Part shown: one piece after another, positions 53,287 through 62,152 of the stretch | How the letters are laid out: each line of letters begins with the position of its first letter | How positions within the stretch are numbered: the stretch's first letter is position 1 | NCBI GenBank assembly: GCA_041492185.1 | Contig: JBGPWL010000001.1 | Span: 62,001-126,000 of the forward strand | DNA: 64,000 nucleotides | Direction: 5' to 3' | From: JAOAPY01 sp041492185 | Lineage (GTDB): Bacteria; Acidobacteriota; Blastocatellia; Pyrinomonadales; Pyrinomonadaceae | Notes under the pieces: model-generated | The model's database searches: none | Told to the model about the DNA's origin: nothing | Seen by the model: only the letters and a program-made list of their open reading frames with translations | Program-made: the position numbers and the translations under genes

Positions 53287-54198
53287 TTACGCCGCAGCGA
53301 ATTCAATCGCCGTGCGCCTGGGTCGCAAGACCTTAAATGATCTCAATGTCAGAACAATTGTCGTTGCAAAAACCAGCGCCCCACAAGCCACGTGCGTCAC
53401 CGTGATGCTAATCATCGGGTTCAATGGCTGCGGACCTTTCGGCGATGCCAGCCGTGTCATGTATGCCACAACTCCCAGGAACAATTGCACCGCCAGCAAG
53501 CCGACCGCGATCAGCGCCGGGCGCGTCAGATACTTTTCACTGCCGTATCGACGCAGCACCGTAATAGACGCAGCGCCCACGATGAGCGTCACAGCCACCG
53601 CGCCGCCGATGTGCGCCAATACGAGATCTGTCGGCAGGTACTGGTCCCACGTCGCCGAATGGCGCAGCGTTGCGCCCAGTATCAATTGCAAAAAGATTGT
53701 TGCTACCGACGCAAGGCAGAGATAACGCAGCGGCAGGCTGCCCTTCTCTTCATACGTCGCGCGCGGCACATTCCAACTCGCAGAAGTAAAGACCGAGAGA
53801 CTCACGACGGTACAAAAAAAGACCTGAGCCAGCGTCGCATGGGCCGCGGAAATGGCCAGTGGCAACATCAGCTTCACCGTCAATCCGCCGAGCAAACCTT
53901 GCGCAACCACACCGCCGAGCGCGACCAGGCCCAGCCGACGCATCCAACTTCGCCGTTCGGTCCGGTACAGATAAATCGCCAAACCGATTGTCAAAACTCC
54001 TACTGTCGTAGCCACCATCCGGTGTCCATGTTCCCAGAAGACGTTGCCGTCCATCTTCGGAAAAAGCTTACCGAAAGACAGCGGCCAATCCGGAACCGCC
54101 AATCCCGCATCATGACTCGTGACGAGCGCGCCTGCGATCAGTAGAAAGAAGGTCGCGCCGGTCACGAGTAGACTATAACGGTGAAGCCCCTTATTCAT
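53287..54198 (-). CDS. ctaA: Haem A synthase
   Basis: The 303-residue polytopic enzyme converts haem O to haem A. Conserved ligand His residues appear in WEHGHRMVATTVG, ISAAHATLAQ, LVLAHIGGAV and ITVTHVACG, with the ESH-type helix pair expected for CtaA. The ATG at 54198 was chosen over longer frames that run into an AATCGCAAAT-type repeat. It follows the cupredoxin-like lipoprotein gene. Confidence 0.92.
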   Translation of the reverse strand: MNKGLHRYSLLVTGATFFLLIAGALVTSHDAGLAVPDWPLSFGKLFPKMDGNVFWEHGHRMVATTVGVLTIGLAIYLYRTERRSWMRRLGLVALGGVVAQGLLGGLTVKLMLPLAISAAHATLAQVFFCTVVSLSVFTSASWNVPRATYEEKGSLPLRYLCLASVATIFLQLILGATLRHSATWDQYLPTDLVLAHIGGAVAVTLIVGAASITVLRRYGSEKYLTRPALIAVGLLAVQLFLGVVAYMTRLASPKGPQPLNPMISITVTHVACGALVFATTIVLTLRSFKVLRPRRTAIEFAAA

Positions 54199-54211
54199 CT
54201 TTGGATTTCGG

Positions 54212-54300
54212 CTTTCAGATTTTAGATTTGCGATTGAAAAAAGATAAGCCCCTACCACGGCTCGTTCAGCAATCGTAAATCATCAATCAAAAACCGAAAT
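54212..54300. repeat. TTTTAGATTTGCGATTG inverted repeat, copy 1
   Basis: The arm ATTTTAGATTTGCGATTG (about 54219-54236) and the inverted AATCGTAAATCATCAATCAA (about 54270-54289) form an AT-rich hairpin upstream of ctaA. The same 18-mer occurs at 59856-59873. Each copy lies just 5' of a membrane-protein gene. Confidence 0.7.
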
Positions 54301-54303
54301 TAC

Positions 54304-55182
54304 CTACGGCTTTCTGAGCATCGGCAATTCCAGCGCCGGCATCATCTGAAGCGAGGGCTTCTGCCCGGAATCAGCCGAGCCGCCAAACGCAAAGTCAGCA
54401 GTGACGCTGCCTTTCGCGTCAATTTTTATTTGCTTGGTTTGCTCGGTCCCCTTTGCGCCGCCCTCGTGCCAGGCCGCGAGCGTGTAAGTTCCCGGCGGCA
54501 CGCCCTTGATCTCAAACGAGCCGTCTTCCTTGCTCACCGCAAACAGCCGGTGCCGCAAAACGGCGATGTAGGCTTTCATCCAATTATGCTGATTGCATTT
54601 GACCGGCACTAGAACTTCAGGAACTTTGAACTCATGCTTCAGCTCAGGAGCGCCGTTCGGTTGAGACTGGTTCCATTCCGGATTGTTCTGCGGCGTAAAG
54701 TGGATGTTGTGTTGCGTCGGATCGCTGTTAGTGATCGCCAGTGCCTGCGTTGCCTGAATCCCAAGCACGTGCGGCGAATAGTGACAGCCCTTCTGATCCA
54801 GCTTTGCCGGTTCTGCCGAAACGTCCCAACCCAGATCGGAAAACTTCTTCCCATCAGCAGTCGTGCCGTCCTTGATGTAGACGAACACGTTGGCTAACAT
54901 TTTATTGCTGTTGACGACGTTGTCTTCGGTGGCCAGGTTGGGATTGGCCTTCCCGCAATTTACGTCCTGCGACGTGTCGATCTTAACCGGCGCCGGCGGT
55001 GTGCCGTTGTAGGTGATCTTGCCGGTAATGGTGCCCTCGTTGCCGGTCGGCGAGTATTTCGTCTTCGGCGCATTGTCTTGTCCGCCTTCAGTATCCGTCT
55101 TGCCCTTGCAGGCCGAGCCAAGCGCAAATAACGAGAGCAAGATGCTCAGCGCGAGCCAGAACTTTGCATTTTTCGTAAACAT
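54304..55182 (-). CDS. Cupredoxin-like lipoprotein with carboxypeptidase-regulatory-like segment
   Basis: The 292-residue protein has a lipobox (FALGSAC) and a beta-rich domain with copper-site-like residues: HNIHFTP, VPVKCNQHNW (Cys and His), and CHYSPH further upstream. The pattern GSFEIKGVPPGTYTLAAWHEG is a carboxypeptidase-regulatory-like beta-sandwich strand pair. It ends with a short Pro/Leu tail. It is immediately downstream of the octahaem cytochrome gene (four bases). It could carry electrons between complex III and the oxidase or act as a lipid-anchored partner; copper binding is not proven. Confidence 0.75.
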   Translation of the reverse strand: MFTKNAKFWLALSILLSLFALGSACKGKTDTEGGQDNAPKTKYSPTGNEGTITGKITYNGTPPAPVKIDTSQDVNCGKANPNLATEDNVVNSNKMLANVFVYIKDGTTADGKKFSDLGWDVSAEPAKLDQKGCHYSPHVLGIQATQALAITNSDPTQHNIHFTPQNNPEWNQSQPNGAPELKHEFKVPEVLVPVKCNQHNWMKAYIAVLRHRLFAVSKEDGSFEIKGVPPGTYTLAAWHEGGAKGTEQTKQIKIDAKGSVTADFAFGGSADSGQKPSLQMMPALELPMLRKP

Positions 55183-55186
55183 AAAA

Positions 55187-58100
55187 TCAACTCCTCCAAT
55201 TCAAGATAGCTTTCATTAAACCACTTAAAGACACGGGCCGGGAAGTAAGCCACCCGCGCCGGCGCGCTGCAGCCGCTCTTGCGGGCGCGCGCAAATTAGG
55301 CCGGACGAACGCCGATCTTCTGGTGCGTTCGCCCTTCTGCGATCTATTCCAACCTGTCGGCCCGGCGGGCTTTGGCTTATTCTGATTCGCATTTGCCGCC
55401 GGCGCCGCTGCCGATAAAAATCGTCGCTGTTCCTCAGGCGTCATCAGGAACATGTAACGCACGAGCAACATCACGTGATCCTTCTTATAGTCGCTGATAT
55501 CCTTCGGCGGATTTATCAGATCGATTACCCAGCGCTCGCCTTCTGGCGTGACCTCTTTCTTGAACATGCCATTGGCCATTCCCACGCCGGGGTTGACTAA
55601 CTGAGGCGCTGGCACCCACCGGAACGTCCATTCCGGCTTCAGCCGCTGGCCAGCAAGCAGAAAGTTAGGCGCGATGATGTTTGGCCTGTTGTCATGTGCC
55701 GGATCACCGGTGGCGTGACATTGCGAGCATTGCTTGGCGGTGAACATCTCGCGCGCAATCTGACGTTCCGGCTCGGTTAGCGGCTCGAGCTGCTGCTTGA
55801 TGTACGGCTCCTGCTGACCCGCCAGCGCCATAAAAAACCGCACCAGCGTTTGCAATTCGTTGGGCGAAAAATTAAAGGTCGGCATGCGCACTTTCAAATA
55901 GGGTCGCACACCGTTGCGATCCGCTCCAGGTTGCGGCATCAATCTTCCGGCGGTCTGATCAGCACTCGCGCCGCCACCTTTCGCAGAGGCGGGGTTCTTT
56001 TCGCTGCTCGGCGCCGACGTTGTTGCCGGTTGATTGTCGCTCAACGATGGGTCGTGCAGAAAGCGCAGAAGCCAATTTGGATCGACCCGCGCGCCTTCAC
56101 TGGTCAGGCGCGGAGGCAGCAGATCCTTTCCATCCTGACCCAATTCGTTTTGCGTGCCCGCCTGATACGGCGGTAAGTCCATCAGCACTGAACGCTGGCC
56201 CACCTGAATCGAGTGACACCCCGTGCAGTTATACTTCTTGATTACCCACCAACCGTTCTGAATGTCCTGTCGCTGCTGCTCCTGTGGATCGTAGAAGAGC
56301 GTCTTCGGCACGTTCGCGCCTTCCGAGCCGACACTGCCGAGCAAAAACGTCGTCAACGCGTTGCGCCATTCGTCAGTCAGATATGGCCTGGGCATGCGCA
56401 GCCGATCCTTTGGATCCTTCTCCTTGCCTTGATCGTAAATTGAAGGGTCGGCCAGCTTGTGTTCGAAGAAACCCTTATGGTTGTACCACTCTTTCTCTTT
56501 GGTGTTCTTTTTCAACGCCTCGAGAGGTTCGATTCCCTGTTCCGCTTTCTGCGTGAACAGAGCAAAATCCAAACGCTCGATCGGAGTTGCACCCTCGAGC
56601 GTCAGCTCCTTGCCGATGCGTTGCTCGGTTTCGAAGCCCTTGATTTCGTGACAACCGGCACAGCCAAATTGCTTAATCAATTGGCGGCCTTGTTCCTTCA
56701 GCTTCGGATCTTCCATGAACGCAGCGTTGTCATAAGCAGGCGGCGACGAAAGTGAAAAGAGATAGCTGGCAATGTCGCGCGCTTCCTGTTCACTCAAACG
56801 GAAGTTTGGCATCACCGTCATGTTTTGCACCTGCAACTCCGCGCCATCTTCCGGGCATTTCGAGTGCAGCTCAGTATCGAACACGAACGGTTTGCCGTAC
56901 TTTGCGTAATCTGCCGGCGTCAAATCGCGCCCCACTCCGCCGTCCTCCCGCCTGTGCTTTGGACAGTAGGGCACCCAACGTTCGCGGGGGTTATAGATCC
57001 AACGCACGATGTATTCGAAGTTCGCCTTCTCGCCTACTTTTGTCAGGTTCGCGGCAAAGGTGCCGCCCATCCTATTGCTCTCGTCGCCAATCGAGTGGCA
57101 GGCGAGACAGCCTTTCGTCTCGAACAAGACCTTGCCGGCGCCCGCATCTCCTCGTTGTTGGGCCGGCGCTTGACCCTCGAAGCCTGATTGCCATAAGTAA
57201 GCAGAGATTGCTTTGATTTCATCATCGCCGTTGGTGTCGACACTGAAGCGCCAGAAGGTCGGCATCTTCGTTCCGGGACGAAATGCCTGCGGGTCTTTCA
57301 ACCACAGAGGAATCCATCCCTGACGCAGCTTGAGCCGCACGTCCTTAAGATTCGGCCCGACTTTCTTCTGGTCCTGCATCAGATATTTTGTCTGCAGATT
57401 ATTCTGATCAATCCGCGCGGCGAGCAGGCTGCTGGCTACTCGGAGCGACTCAGCATGGGCCTTCATTTTTCGGACATCATCTTCGCTGGCGCCCTCCGGA
57501 GGATTCTCGTCTTGTCGAATCTGCTTTTCGTTTGCGGTGATTTGATCCTCGAACTGGCTAATCGTTTGGCGCGCGTTCGTAAGCGCATCGGTCTCCCGAT
57601 CGAACCCTTCGTAACGATGACAACCCATGCAGCCGCGCTGATAGAAAAGATCGCGGCCCAGATTCAGCGTCTCTGCTCCCTGCGTCACTCGATCTTTGGC
57701 GTGGCACTGTTGACACCCCGCTTCGGTGTTTTCTTTCTCAAACATCGGCCACAACCAGAATTTGTTTTGCCCGTGCGCCTTCAATTCGCTGGTCGTCGCC
57801 CGGCCATTGCCCCAGTGACAACTGGAACAACCAAACCGGTCCGGCTTGTGAGTTTCGAGCAACTCTCTGTCGGGGTGACTGACAAATGCGCGCGCCAGAG
57901 CGTCGGGCTTCTTGCCGGGACCGCCCGGCGCCATGTCCTCGGCCCTGATGTTCAGCGGCGATCTAATACCCAGATGGCACACTTCGCAGCGATCGACGAT
58001 GTTGAATTCATTGACGCTGATCTGATGACCGAGAATTGAATAATCGAAATTCTTCAATCCTCGCTTCACGTTCTCAATCTGCGCCGGACCCAGTCCCGTC

Positions 58101-58795
58101 AAATGATTTTTGAGATAATCGTCGCGCTTCTTCTCCAGCTCTGAAGGCTCTTTGAGAAGATCCGCTTTGCGGCCCAGCTTCGCTGCTTTCTGTTCGCGCA
58201 GATCGTTGTAGGTTTTCTCCAACGCCGGGTAATCCATCTTGAGGACGGTCTTTTTTGCAGAGCCGTTACCGGCGGGCATCTCCACGGCGACAATCTCTTT
58301 CCGCTTGTCTTCCGCCTGCTTCCTGTATTTTTCTTTGGCGGAACCCTGCGCGATCTCGACGTTGTAGTTAATGACTGTTAACCGGCCACGCTGATTTTGA
58401 AAAGGCTCGGTTACGGCATCGAGCTTCACCTGTACTTGCCGCACTTCAGCATCGATCTGATCGATTTCAGGTTTAACTTTTGCGCGCGCGGCTTTGGCTG
58501 CCTCATCGAGATCCTGGTAGTCCTTACTCTCTTTTATTTCCTTTTCAGTTTGTCCTGCGTGGCCCTTGATGCTGTCGAGGTAACGCGTGTAGCGCGCGAC
58601 GAATTCGCTCTGAATTCCCTTCCACGGTCGCTGGCCGATTGATTCGTCGTAGAGAGCCCAGGCAAGCGAAACCGTCAGCAGAATCGCGCTGATGAGCATC
58701 GCGGCGCTCGTCGAACGGCTCACGATCGGGTCTTGCGCCGGAGCGTCGGGCTCTCGCTTCACCAACGAATCTGTAGCTTCAGGAGAATCAGCCAC
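55187..58795 (-). CDS. Giant octahaem cytochrome c of the bc-type complex
   Basis: The 1202-residue protein has a signal/anchor helix (33-48), a Lys/Glu-rich coiled-coil region (about 80-240) and eight CxxCH motifs at about residues 270, 323, 361, 389, 563, 712, 857 and 1023. Met and His residues after several haems suggest monohaem-type folds chained together (MPTFW near 511, MPNF near 662, MPTF near 971). It replaces the cytochrome c1 or f that usually follows cytochrome b. The last 50 residues (1152-1202) are Arg/Ala-rich, unlike the rest, and are encoded by repeat sequence (about 55190-55342). It is cotranscribed with the cytochrome b genes upstream. Confidence 0.9.
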   Translation of the reverse strand: MADSPEATDSLVKREPDAPAQDPIVSRSTSAAMLISAILLTVSLAWALYDESIGQRPWKGIQSEFVARYTRYLDSIKGHAGQTEKEIKESKDYQDLDEAAKAARAKVKPEIDQIDAEVRQVQVKLDAVTEPFQNQRGRLTVINYNVEIAQGSAKEKYRKQAEDKRKEIVAVEMPAGNGSAKKTVLKMDYPALEKTYNDLREQKAAKLGRKADLLKEPSELEKKRDDYLKNHLTGLGPAQIENVKRGLKNFDYSILGHQISVNEFNIVDRCEVCHLGIRSPLNIRAEDMAPGGPGKKPDALARAFVSHPDRELLETHKPDRFGCSSCHWGNGRATTSELKAHGQNKFWLWPMFEKENTEAGCQQCHAKDRVTQGAETLNLGRDLFYQRGCMGCHRYEGFDRETDALTNARQTISQFEDQITANEKQIRQDENPPEGASEDDVRKMKAHAESLRVASSLLAARIDQNNLQTKYLMQDQKKVGPNLKDVRLKLRQGWIPLWLKDPQAFRPGTKMPTFWRFSVDTNGDDEIKAISAYLWQSGFEGQAPAQQRGDAGAGKVLFETKGCLACHSIGDESNRMGGTFAANLTKVGEKANFEYIVRWIYNPRERWVPYCPKHRREDGGVGRDLTPADYAKYGKPFVFDTELHSKCPEDGAELQVQNMTVMPNFRLSEQEARDIASYLFSLSSPPAYDNAAFMEDPKLKEQGRQLIKQFGCAGCHEIKGFETEQRIGKELTLEGATPIERLDFALFTQKAEQGIEPLEALKKNTKEKEWYNHKGFFEHKLADPSIYDQGKEKDPKDRLRMPRPYLTDEWRNALTTFLLGSVGSEGANVPKTLFYDPQEQQRQDIQNGWWVIKKYNCTGCHSIQVGQRSVLMDLPPYQAGTQNELGQDGKDLLPPRLTSEGARVDPNWLLRFLHDPSLSDNQPATTSAPSSEKNPASAKGGGASADQTAGRLMPQPGADRNGVRPYLKVRMPTFNFSPNELQTLVRFFMALAGQQEPYIKQQLEPLTEPERQIAREMFTAKQCSQCHATGDPAHDNRPNIIAPNFLLAGQRLKPEWTFRWVPAPQLVNPGVGMANGMFKKEVTPEGERWVIDLINPPKDISDYKKDHVMLLVRYMFLMTPEEQRRFLSAAAPAANANQNKPKPAGPTGWNRSQKGERTRRSAFVRPNLRAPARAAAARRRGWLTSRPVSLSGLMKAILNWRS
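55190..55342. repeat. Repeat-derived 3' end of the octahaem cytochrome gene
   Basis: The sequence encoding the last 50 residues is unusually GC-rich (GCCGGCGCGCTGCAGCCGCT, GCGGGCGCGCGC) with inverted GAACGC/GCGTTC segments, while the preceding haem-protein sequence is of normal composition. The block looks inserted near the original stop codon. No second copy is evident in this window. Confidence 0.45.
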
Positions 58796-58817
58796 TAGTA
58801 ATCGCTCCTCACTCCCA

Positions 58818-59837
58818 TCAAATATTGAACCACGGAGTCACCCAGACATATTTAATTGTCAGCGCCAGCCGCAAGATAAGTTTCACCGGCAACGCCAACA
58901 GGACACTTACTGCGAAAAACTGAAACGTAAGATACTGCAACAGGCTTGTGCGCGAGAGAATTTTTAGCTCAAGTTCGTTCTTGGGGAAGAGCCGGAGCGG
59001 CCGCAGTGAGAGCTTGCGCCAATCAACAGTCATCAACCAATGGAAGAACAATGCGCCGACGAAAAAGAATCCGCTGACAACAATAAAGCCAAAGATCCCC
59101 TTACCCCACTTATTGGTCAGGATGGGTTCGAGATGCAGCAATTTTCCAAACCAACTCGTGGCGACGTAATCATGCAAGTCAATGTTCTTATCAAACACGA
59201 CTGCATTGTGGTCCCACGTCTGGCCAGGCCAGAACCAAATCCAGCCCGGTCCGCGAATAAACGTGCCGATGAAGATCAGCGAAATCCACATCAGAAAACC
59301 CCAGCCAAACATCCCGACGGCAAAACGCCGCTGCTTGATCGTGTAGTAGCCATTACCCAGCGGGTTCGAATCAACGTAAGGAAACACCATCAGCCCAATC
59401 ATGATGATCGACGGCATCACCACGCCCGCGATCCAGGGATCAAAATAGACAAGCATCTCCTGCAGGCCGAGGAAGTACCAGGGCGCCTTCGACGGATTCA
59501 TCGTCAGGTTGGGGTTCGACGGTTCTTCGAGCGGAGCGTTGAGCGTAATCGACCAAACGAACAAAATGACCGTGACGATTAGCGTCGCCAAGAACTCGAT
59601 GCGCACCAGATAGGGCCAGACGTGCAACTCCTTGGCCCAGCCCGGCCGCCACGGCTCGACCTTGCGATGATGTGTCTTCGCCAGCGTGGCATCGCCTTCG
59701 AGCTGCACGATCAAACGATCGTTGGCGCGCGCCTGCCTGATGCCCAGCCAGGTGAAGAAAGGCACCAGGAAAAGCATCGCCACGATGGGCACGTTGTCGG
59801 GCGCCGAAGCTATTGTCCAGAGTTGATGCCAGTCCAT
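58818..59837 (-). CDS. Cytochrome b C-terminal part (subunit IV-like)
   Basis: The 339-residue protein carries the Qo-site helix motif NPSKAPWYFLGLQEMLVYFD (APWY instead of the PEWY common in b6f/bc1) and several helices, including a C-terminal extension. It completes the split cytochrome b with its upstream neighbour. The His-rich/Trp-rich loop near 200-230 (GPGWIWFWPGQTW) and a long tail of three extra helices make it longer than plastid subunit IV (about 160). The ATG at 59837 was chosen; a TTG six codons earlier is possible. Confidence 0.9.
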   Translation of the reverse strand: MDWHQLWTIASAPDNVPIVAMLFLVPFFTWLGIRQARANDRLIVQLEGDATLAKTHHRKVEPWRPGWAKELHVWPYLVRIEFLATLIVTVILFVWSITLNAPLEEPSNPNLTMNPSKAPWYFLGLQEMLVYFDPWIAGVVMPSIIMIGLMVFPYVDSNPLGNGYYTIKQRRFAVGMFGWGFLMWISLIFIGTFIRGPGWIWFWPGQTWDHNAVVFDKNIDLHDYVATSWFGKLLHLEPILTNKWGKGIFGFIVVSGFFFVGALFFHWLMTVDWRKLSLRPLRLFPKNELELKILSRTSLLQYLTFQFFAVSVLLALPVKLILRLALTIKYVWVTPWFNI

Positions 59838-59842
59838 AGGAA

Positions 59843-59915
59843 TTTTCGATCTCAAATTTTAGATTTGCGATTGCCTTTCACTAAATCAAAACTCGCAAAT
59901 CAAAAATTGAAAATT
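59843..59915. repeat. TTTTAGATTTGCGATTG inverted repeat, copy 2
   Basis: The arm ATTTTAGATTTGCGATTG (59856-59873) and inverted CTCGCAAATCAAAAATTGAA (about 59892-59911) fill the gap between the two cytochrome b genes and overlap the last codon of the upstream one. It shares an 18-mer with the copy upstream of ctaA (54212-54300). Confidence 0.7.
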
Positions 59916-60840
59916 ATTTCTTCTTTACCGCCTTCATCTCTGATTCCAACATCACCGGCGCGGGACCGGAGATGCCGCCATCCTTGCGTATGCGCCAGAA
60001 ATGCACTGCCATAAAGATCGACGCGACCAACGGGATGCCGATGCAATGCCAAATGTAACTGCGCAACAACGCATTTGAATCGACGATCGATCCGCCCAGT
60101 AATCCGAAGCGCACATCGTTGAACGCAGTCATTCCCAGTTGCGGGCCAAACGGTCCTTCATGACCAAACATCGGGGTCGCGCGCGCCATGTTCGTTCCCA
60201 CCGTCACCGCCCAGAAACCCAACTGATCGTCCGGCAAAAGATAACCGGTGAACGACAACAGCAGCGTCAGCACCAACAACACCACACCGACGCACCAGTT
60301 AAATTCGCGCGGCCTCTTATAAGAGCCCGTCAGCACAACGCGAAACATGTGCAGCCACGTCGTAATCACCATCAAGTGCGCGGCCCAGCGGTGCATGTTC
60401 CTGAGCAGCTTGCCAAACGGAACGTCGTGTTCGAGATAGAGAATGTCGCGAAACGCCAGCACCTTCTGCGGGTGGTAATAAAACATCAAGAGCACGCCCG
60501 TGAACGTCAACACGACGAACAGGTAGAACGTAATTCCGCCCATGCCCCAGGTATACTTGTAGCGCACCGCATCGCGATTGATCTTTGCCGGATGAAGATG
60601 AAGAAAAACGTTTGAGAGAATTGCGAGCGAACGATTGCGCGGGTCGGAACGATCGTGCGAAACGCGGAAGATCGACTTCCAGAGCTGCGTCTGCTGCGGG
60701 TCCTTGTAGGTCTTGGCCTCTTCAATCGCCCGGTCCTTGAGCGCAACGGCGTCTTCGCGCACTCGCTCGATCAGGCCCGTGCCGGTCTTCTCTTCCCCGG
60801 TCAACTGCTTCGTCTCTTTTTGATCCGGACGCTCGTCCAT
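59914..60840 (-). CDS. Cytochrome b N-terminal part (b6-like)
   Basis: The 308-residue protein has a long charged N-terminal tail (about 1-75), then four helices carrying the two pairs of b-haem His ligands: MHRWAAHLMVITTWLHMFRV and WHCIGIPLVASIFMAVHFWR. The SFTGYLLPDDQ block is typical. It is the quinone-oxidising core, split from subunit IV as in b6f-type complexes. The ATG at 60840 follows the Rieske gene by 12 bases. Confidence 0.94.
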   Translation of the reverse strand: MDERPDQKETKQLTGEEKTGTGLIERVREDAVALKDRAIEEAKTYKDPQQTQLWKSIFRVSHDRSDPRNRSLAILSNVFLHLHPAKINRDAVRYKYTWGMGGITFYLFVVLTFTGVLLMFYYHPQKVLAFRDILYLEHDVPFGKLLRNMHRWAAHLMVITTWLHMFRVVLTGSYKRPREFNWCVGVVLLVLTLLLSFTGYLLPDDQLGFWAVTVGTNMARATPMFGHEGPFGPQLGMTAFNDVRFGLLGGSIVDSNALLRSYIWHCIGIPLVASIFMAVHFWRIRKDGGISGPAPVMLESEMKAVKKK

Positions 60841-60852
60841 AGATTCTCTCGT

Positions 60853-61362
60853 CTAAAGCGGAATGTAAGCTCCGTCCTTTTCAAACTCAGTCGCCTCGCC
60901 CTTGGGCCACTTGAACAATCTGTTCGTGTCGACAACGATCTGCCCTTCCGGATCGATCTCGACATGCGCGCGATCCATCGGCCGCGGCGCGGGCCCTTCA
61001 AAGTTGATGCCCTCGCTGTCGTAGCCGCTGCCGTGGCACGGGCATTTGAACTTGTTTTCGCTCGCCTTCCAATCAGGCGTGCAACCGAGATGCGTGCAAC
61101 GCGCGTAAACCACAAACAGCTTGTCGGAAGTTTTGTCGACCCAGATGCGGTATTGCTGCTGCCACTTCGTATCCACGCCGAGCGCGTAATCGCTGGGAAA
61201 ACCAATCTTGAAGACAGTTGAGGGTTCCTGAATCGAGCGCGGCAGGAAGAAACGCAGAAACATCAGGAAGCACGTAACAAGAAAACCGGCGATGCTCGCC
61301 CAGACAATTCTGCGCCGCATCTTGTTGACGCTTGAATCCGGCACGCTCTCGACGATATCCAC
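60853..61362 (-). CDS. Rieske iron-sulfur protein of the bc-type complex
   Basis: The 169-residue protein has an N-terminal helix (IVWASIAGFLVTCFLMFLRFF) and the Rieske [2Fe-2S] motifs CTHLGC and CPCHGSGY with GPAPRPM beyond. It moves electrons from quinol to the cytochrome c partner. GTG at 61362 was chosen because GGAGG lies 8 bases upstream; an ATG at 61377 has no such site and would contain it within its coding region. First gene of the long minus-strand respiratory cluster. Confidence 0.92.
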   Translation of the reverse strand: MDIVESVPDSSVNKMRRRIVWASIAGFLVTCFLMFLRFFLPRSIQEPSTVFKIGFPSDYALGVDTKWQQQYRIWVDKTSDKLFVVYARCTHLGCTPDWKASENKFKCPCHGSGYDSEGINFEGPAPRPMDRAHVEIDPEGQIVVDTNRLFKWPKGEATEFEKDGAYIPL

Positions 61363-61451
61363 TTTCCAACCCTCCATTAGCCGCAAACTGCATCACGGCA
61401 TTTGAAGCCGATCACTCGCGCAGGTACACTTCAACTCGCAGTAGAGAGTAA

Positions 61452-61457
61452 ATTATA
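61452..61457 (-). promoter_or_regulatory. Candidate -10 box of the respiratory operon
   Basis: Read on the minus strand this is a perfect TATAAT, about 90 bases before the Rieske start. The expected -35 position reads GATCCC, a poor match, so an activator or alternative -35 would be needed. Confidence 0.3.
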
Positions 61458-61637
61458 CAATTCCCCGCAGTGCAGGGATCGCTCTCTGCCATTTGAACAA
61501 CTATTGTCCTTATACATGAAGAGCGCCGCGCCCAAATAACACATAATATGGCACAGCGTCGGTATTTATACCTTTTTTTTGGACTGGCTGGCAAGGAGTA
61601 ATTACAGCCGTCTCTTCAGTTGACTGATTCAACTTCG

Positions 61638-61877
61638 ATGAAAGCGCAAGTGGTCATCTACAGTCGCCCCGGATGCCATCTCTGTGAGGAGGCCAAGGAA
61701 GCGATGCGCGCCGCCGACTGCGCGGGCGAATACACGCTCGACGAAATAGATATTGAAACCGACTCTGAGTTATTGAAACGCTACGGCGATCACATTCCGG
61801 TGATTACGATCGACGGCGCCGAAGCATTCAGGCACAGAGTGAGCCCGGATGAGTTCAGGGAGAGAATGTTGCGTTGA
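61638..61877 (+). CDS. Small glutaredoxin-like protein
   Basis: The 79-residue protein (ATG 61638; a TTG 18 bases earlier is the alternative) has a thioredoxin-fold start with the active site GCHLCEEAK (CxxC) and ends in DHIPVITIDGAEAFRHRVSPDEFRERM, including the cis-Pro block HIPVITIDG. It is of the short glutaredoxin/DUF836 type and probably acts on thiols in the cytoplasm. It converges with the truncated chelatase gene. Confidence 0.85.
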   Translation: MKAQVVIYSRPGCHLCEEAKEAMRAADCAGEYTLDEIDIETDSELLKRYGDHIPVITIDGAEAFRHRVSPDEFRERMLR

Positions 61878-61978
61878 TTCTAATTTTCAGAAACAGCCGG
61901 GGGCCTGAGAGACCGGTGCGCCAAAGAATTATCTGTCTGAGATCGAGTGGAAGATCCTCTCGGGTGTAGTGGCAAGCC

Positions 61979-62152
61979 GATGTCGGACCTACGGGCCTGC
62001 GAGAACGATTTTGACCTTGTGGTTCTATACATATGCCGGCCCTGGCGGGCCTCGTTGAACCTTTTCTCCGAGGGCCGTTAGGCCCGGCATATTTATAGAG
62101 AGAGGCCGAGCCCATCCTCTCTCCAGGCCCGTAGGGCCGGCACATTTGTAGA
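61979..62152. repeat. GC-variant of the CTACGG(G)-type repeat at the truncated end of the chelatase gene
   Basis: Units at 61979-61999 (GGACCTACGGGCCTG), 62025-62053 (CATATGCCGGCCCTGGCGGG), 62071-62098 (GAGGGCCGTTAGGCCCGGCA, then TATTTATAG) and 62125-62152 (AGGCCCGTAGGGCCGGCACA, then TTTGTAGA) share the ATATTTATAG/CATTTGTAG tail motif of the 1362-1540 family. The last unit lies in frame at the 3' end of the chelatase gene and supplies its final residues and stop. Confidence 0.7.

Noticed and set aside
61400..61620. A tRNA gene in the gap between Rieske and glutaredoxin genes
   Set aside because: No cloverleaf or TTCGA-type arm could be found by eye; the region only offers a TATAAT and AT-rich sequence.
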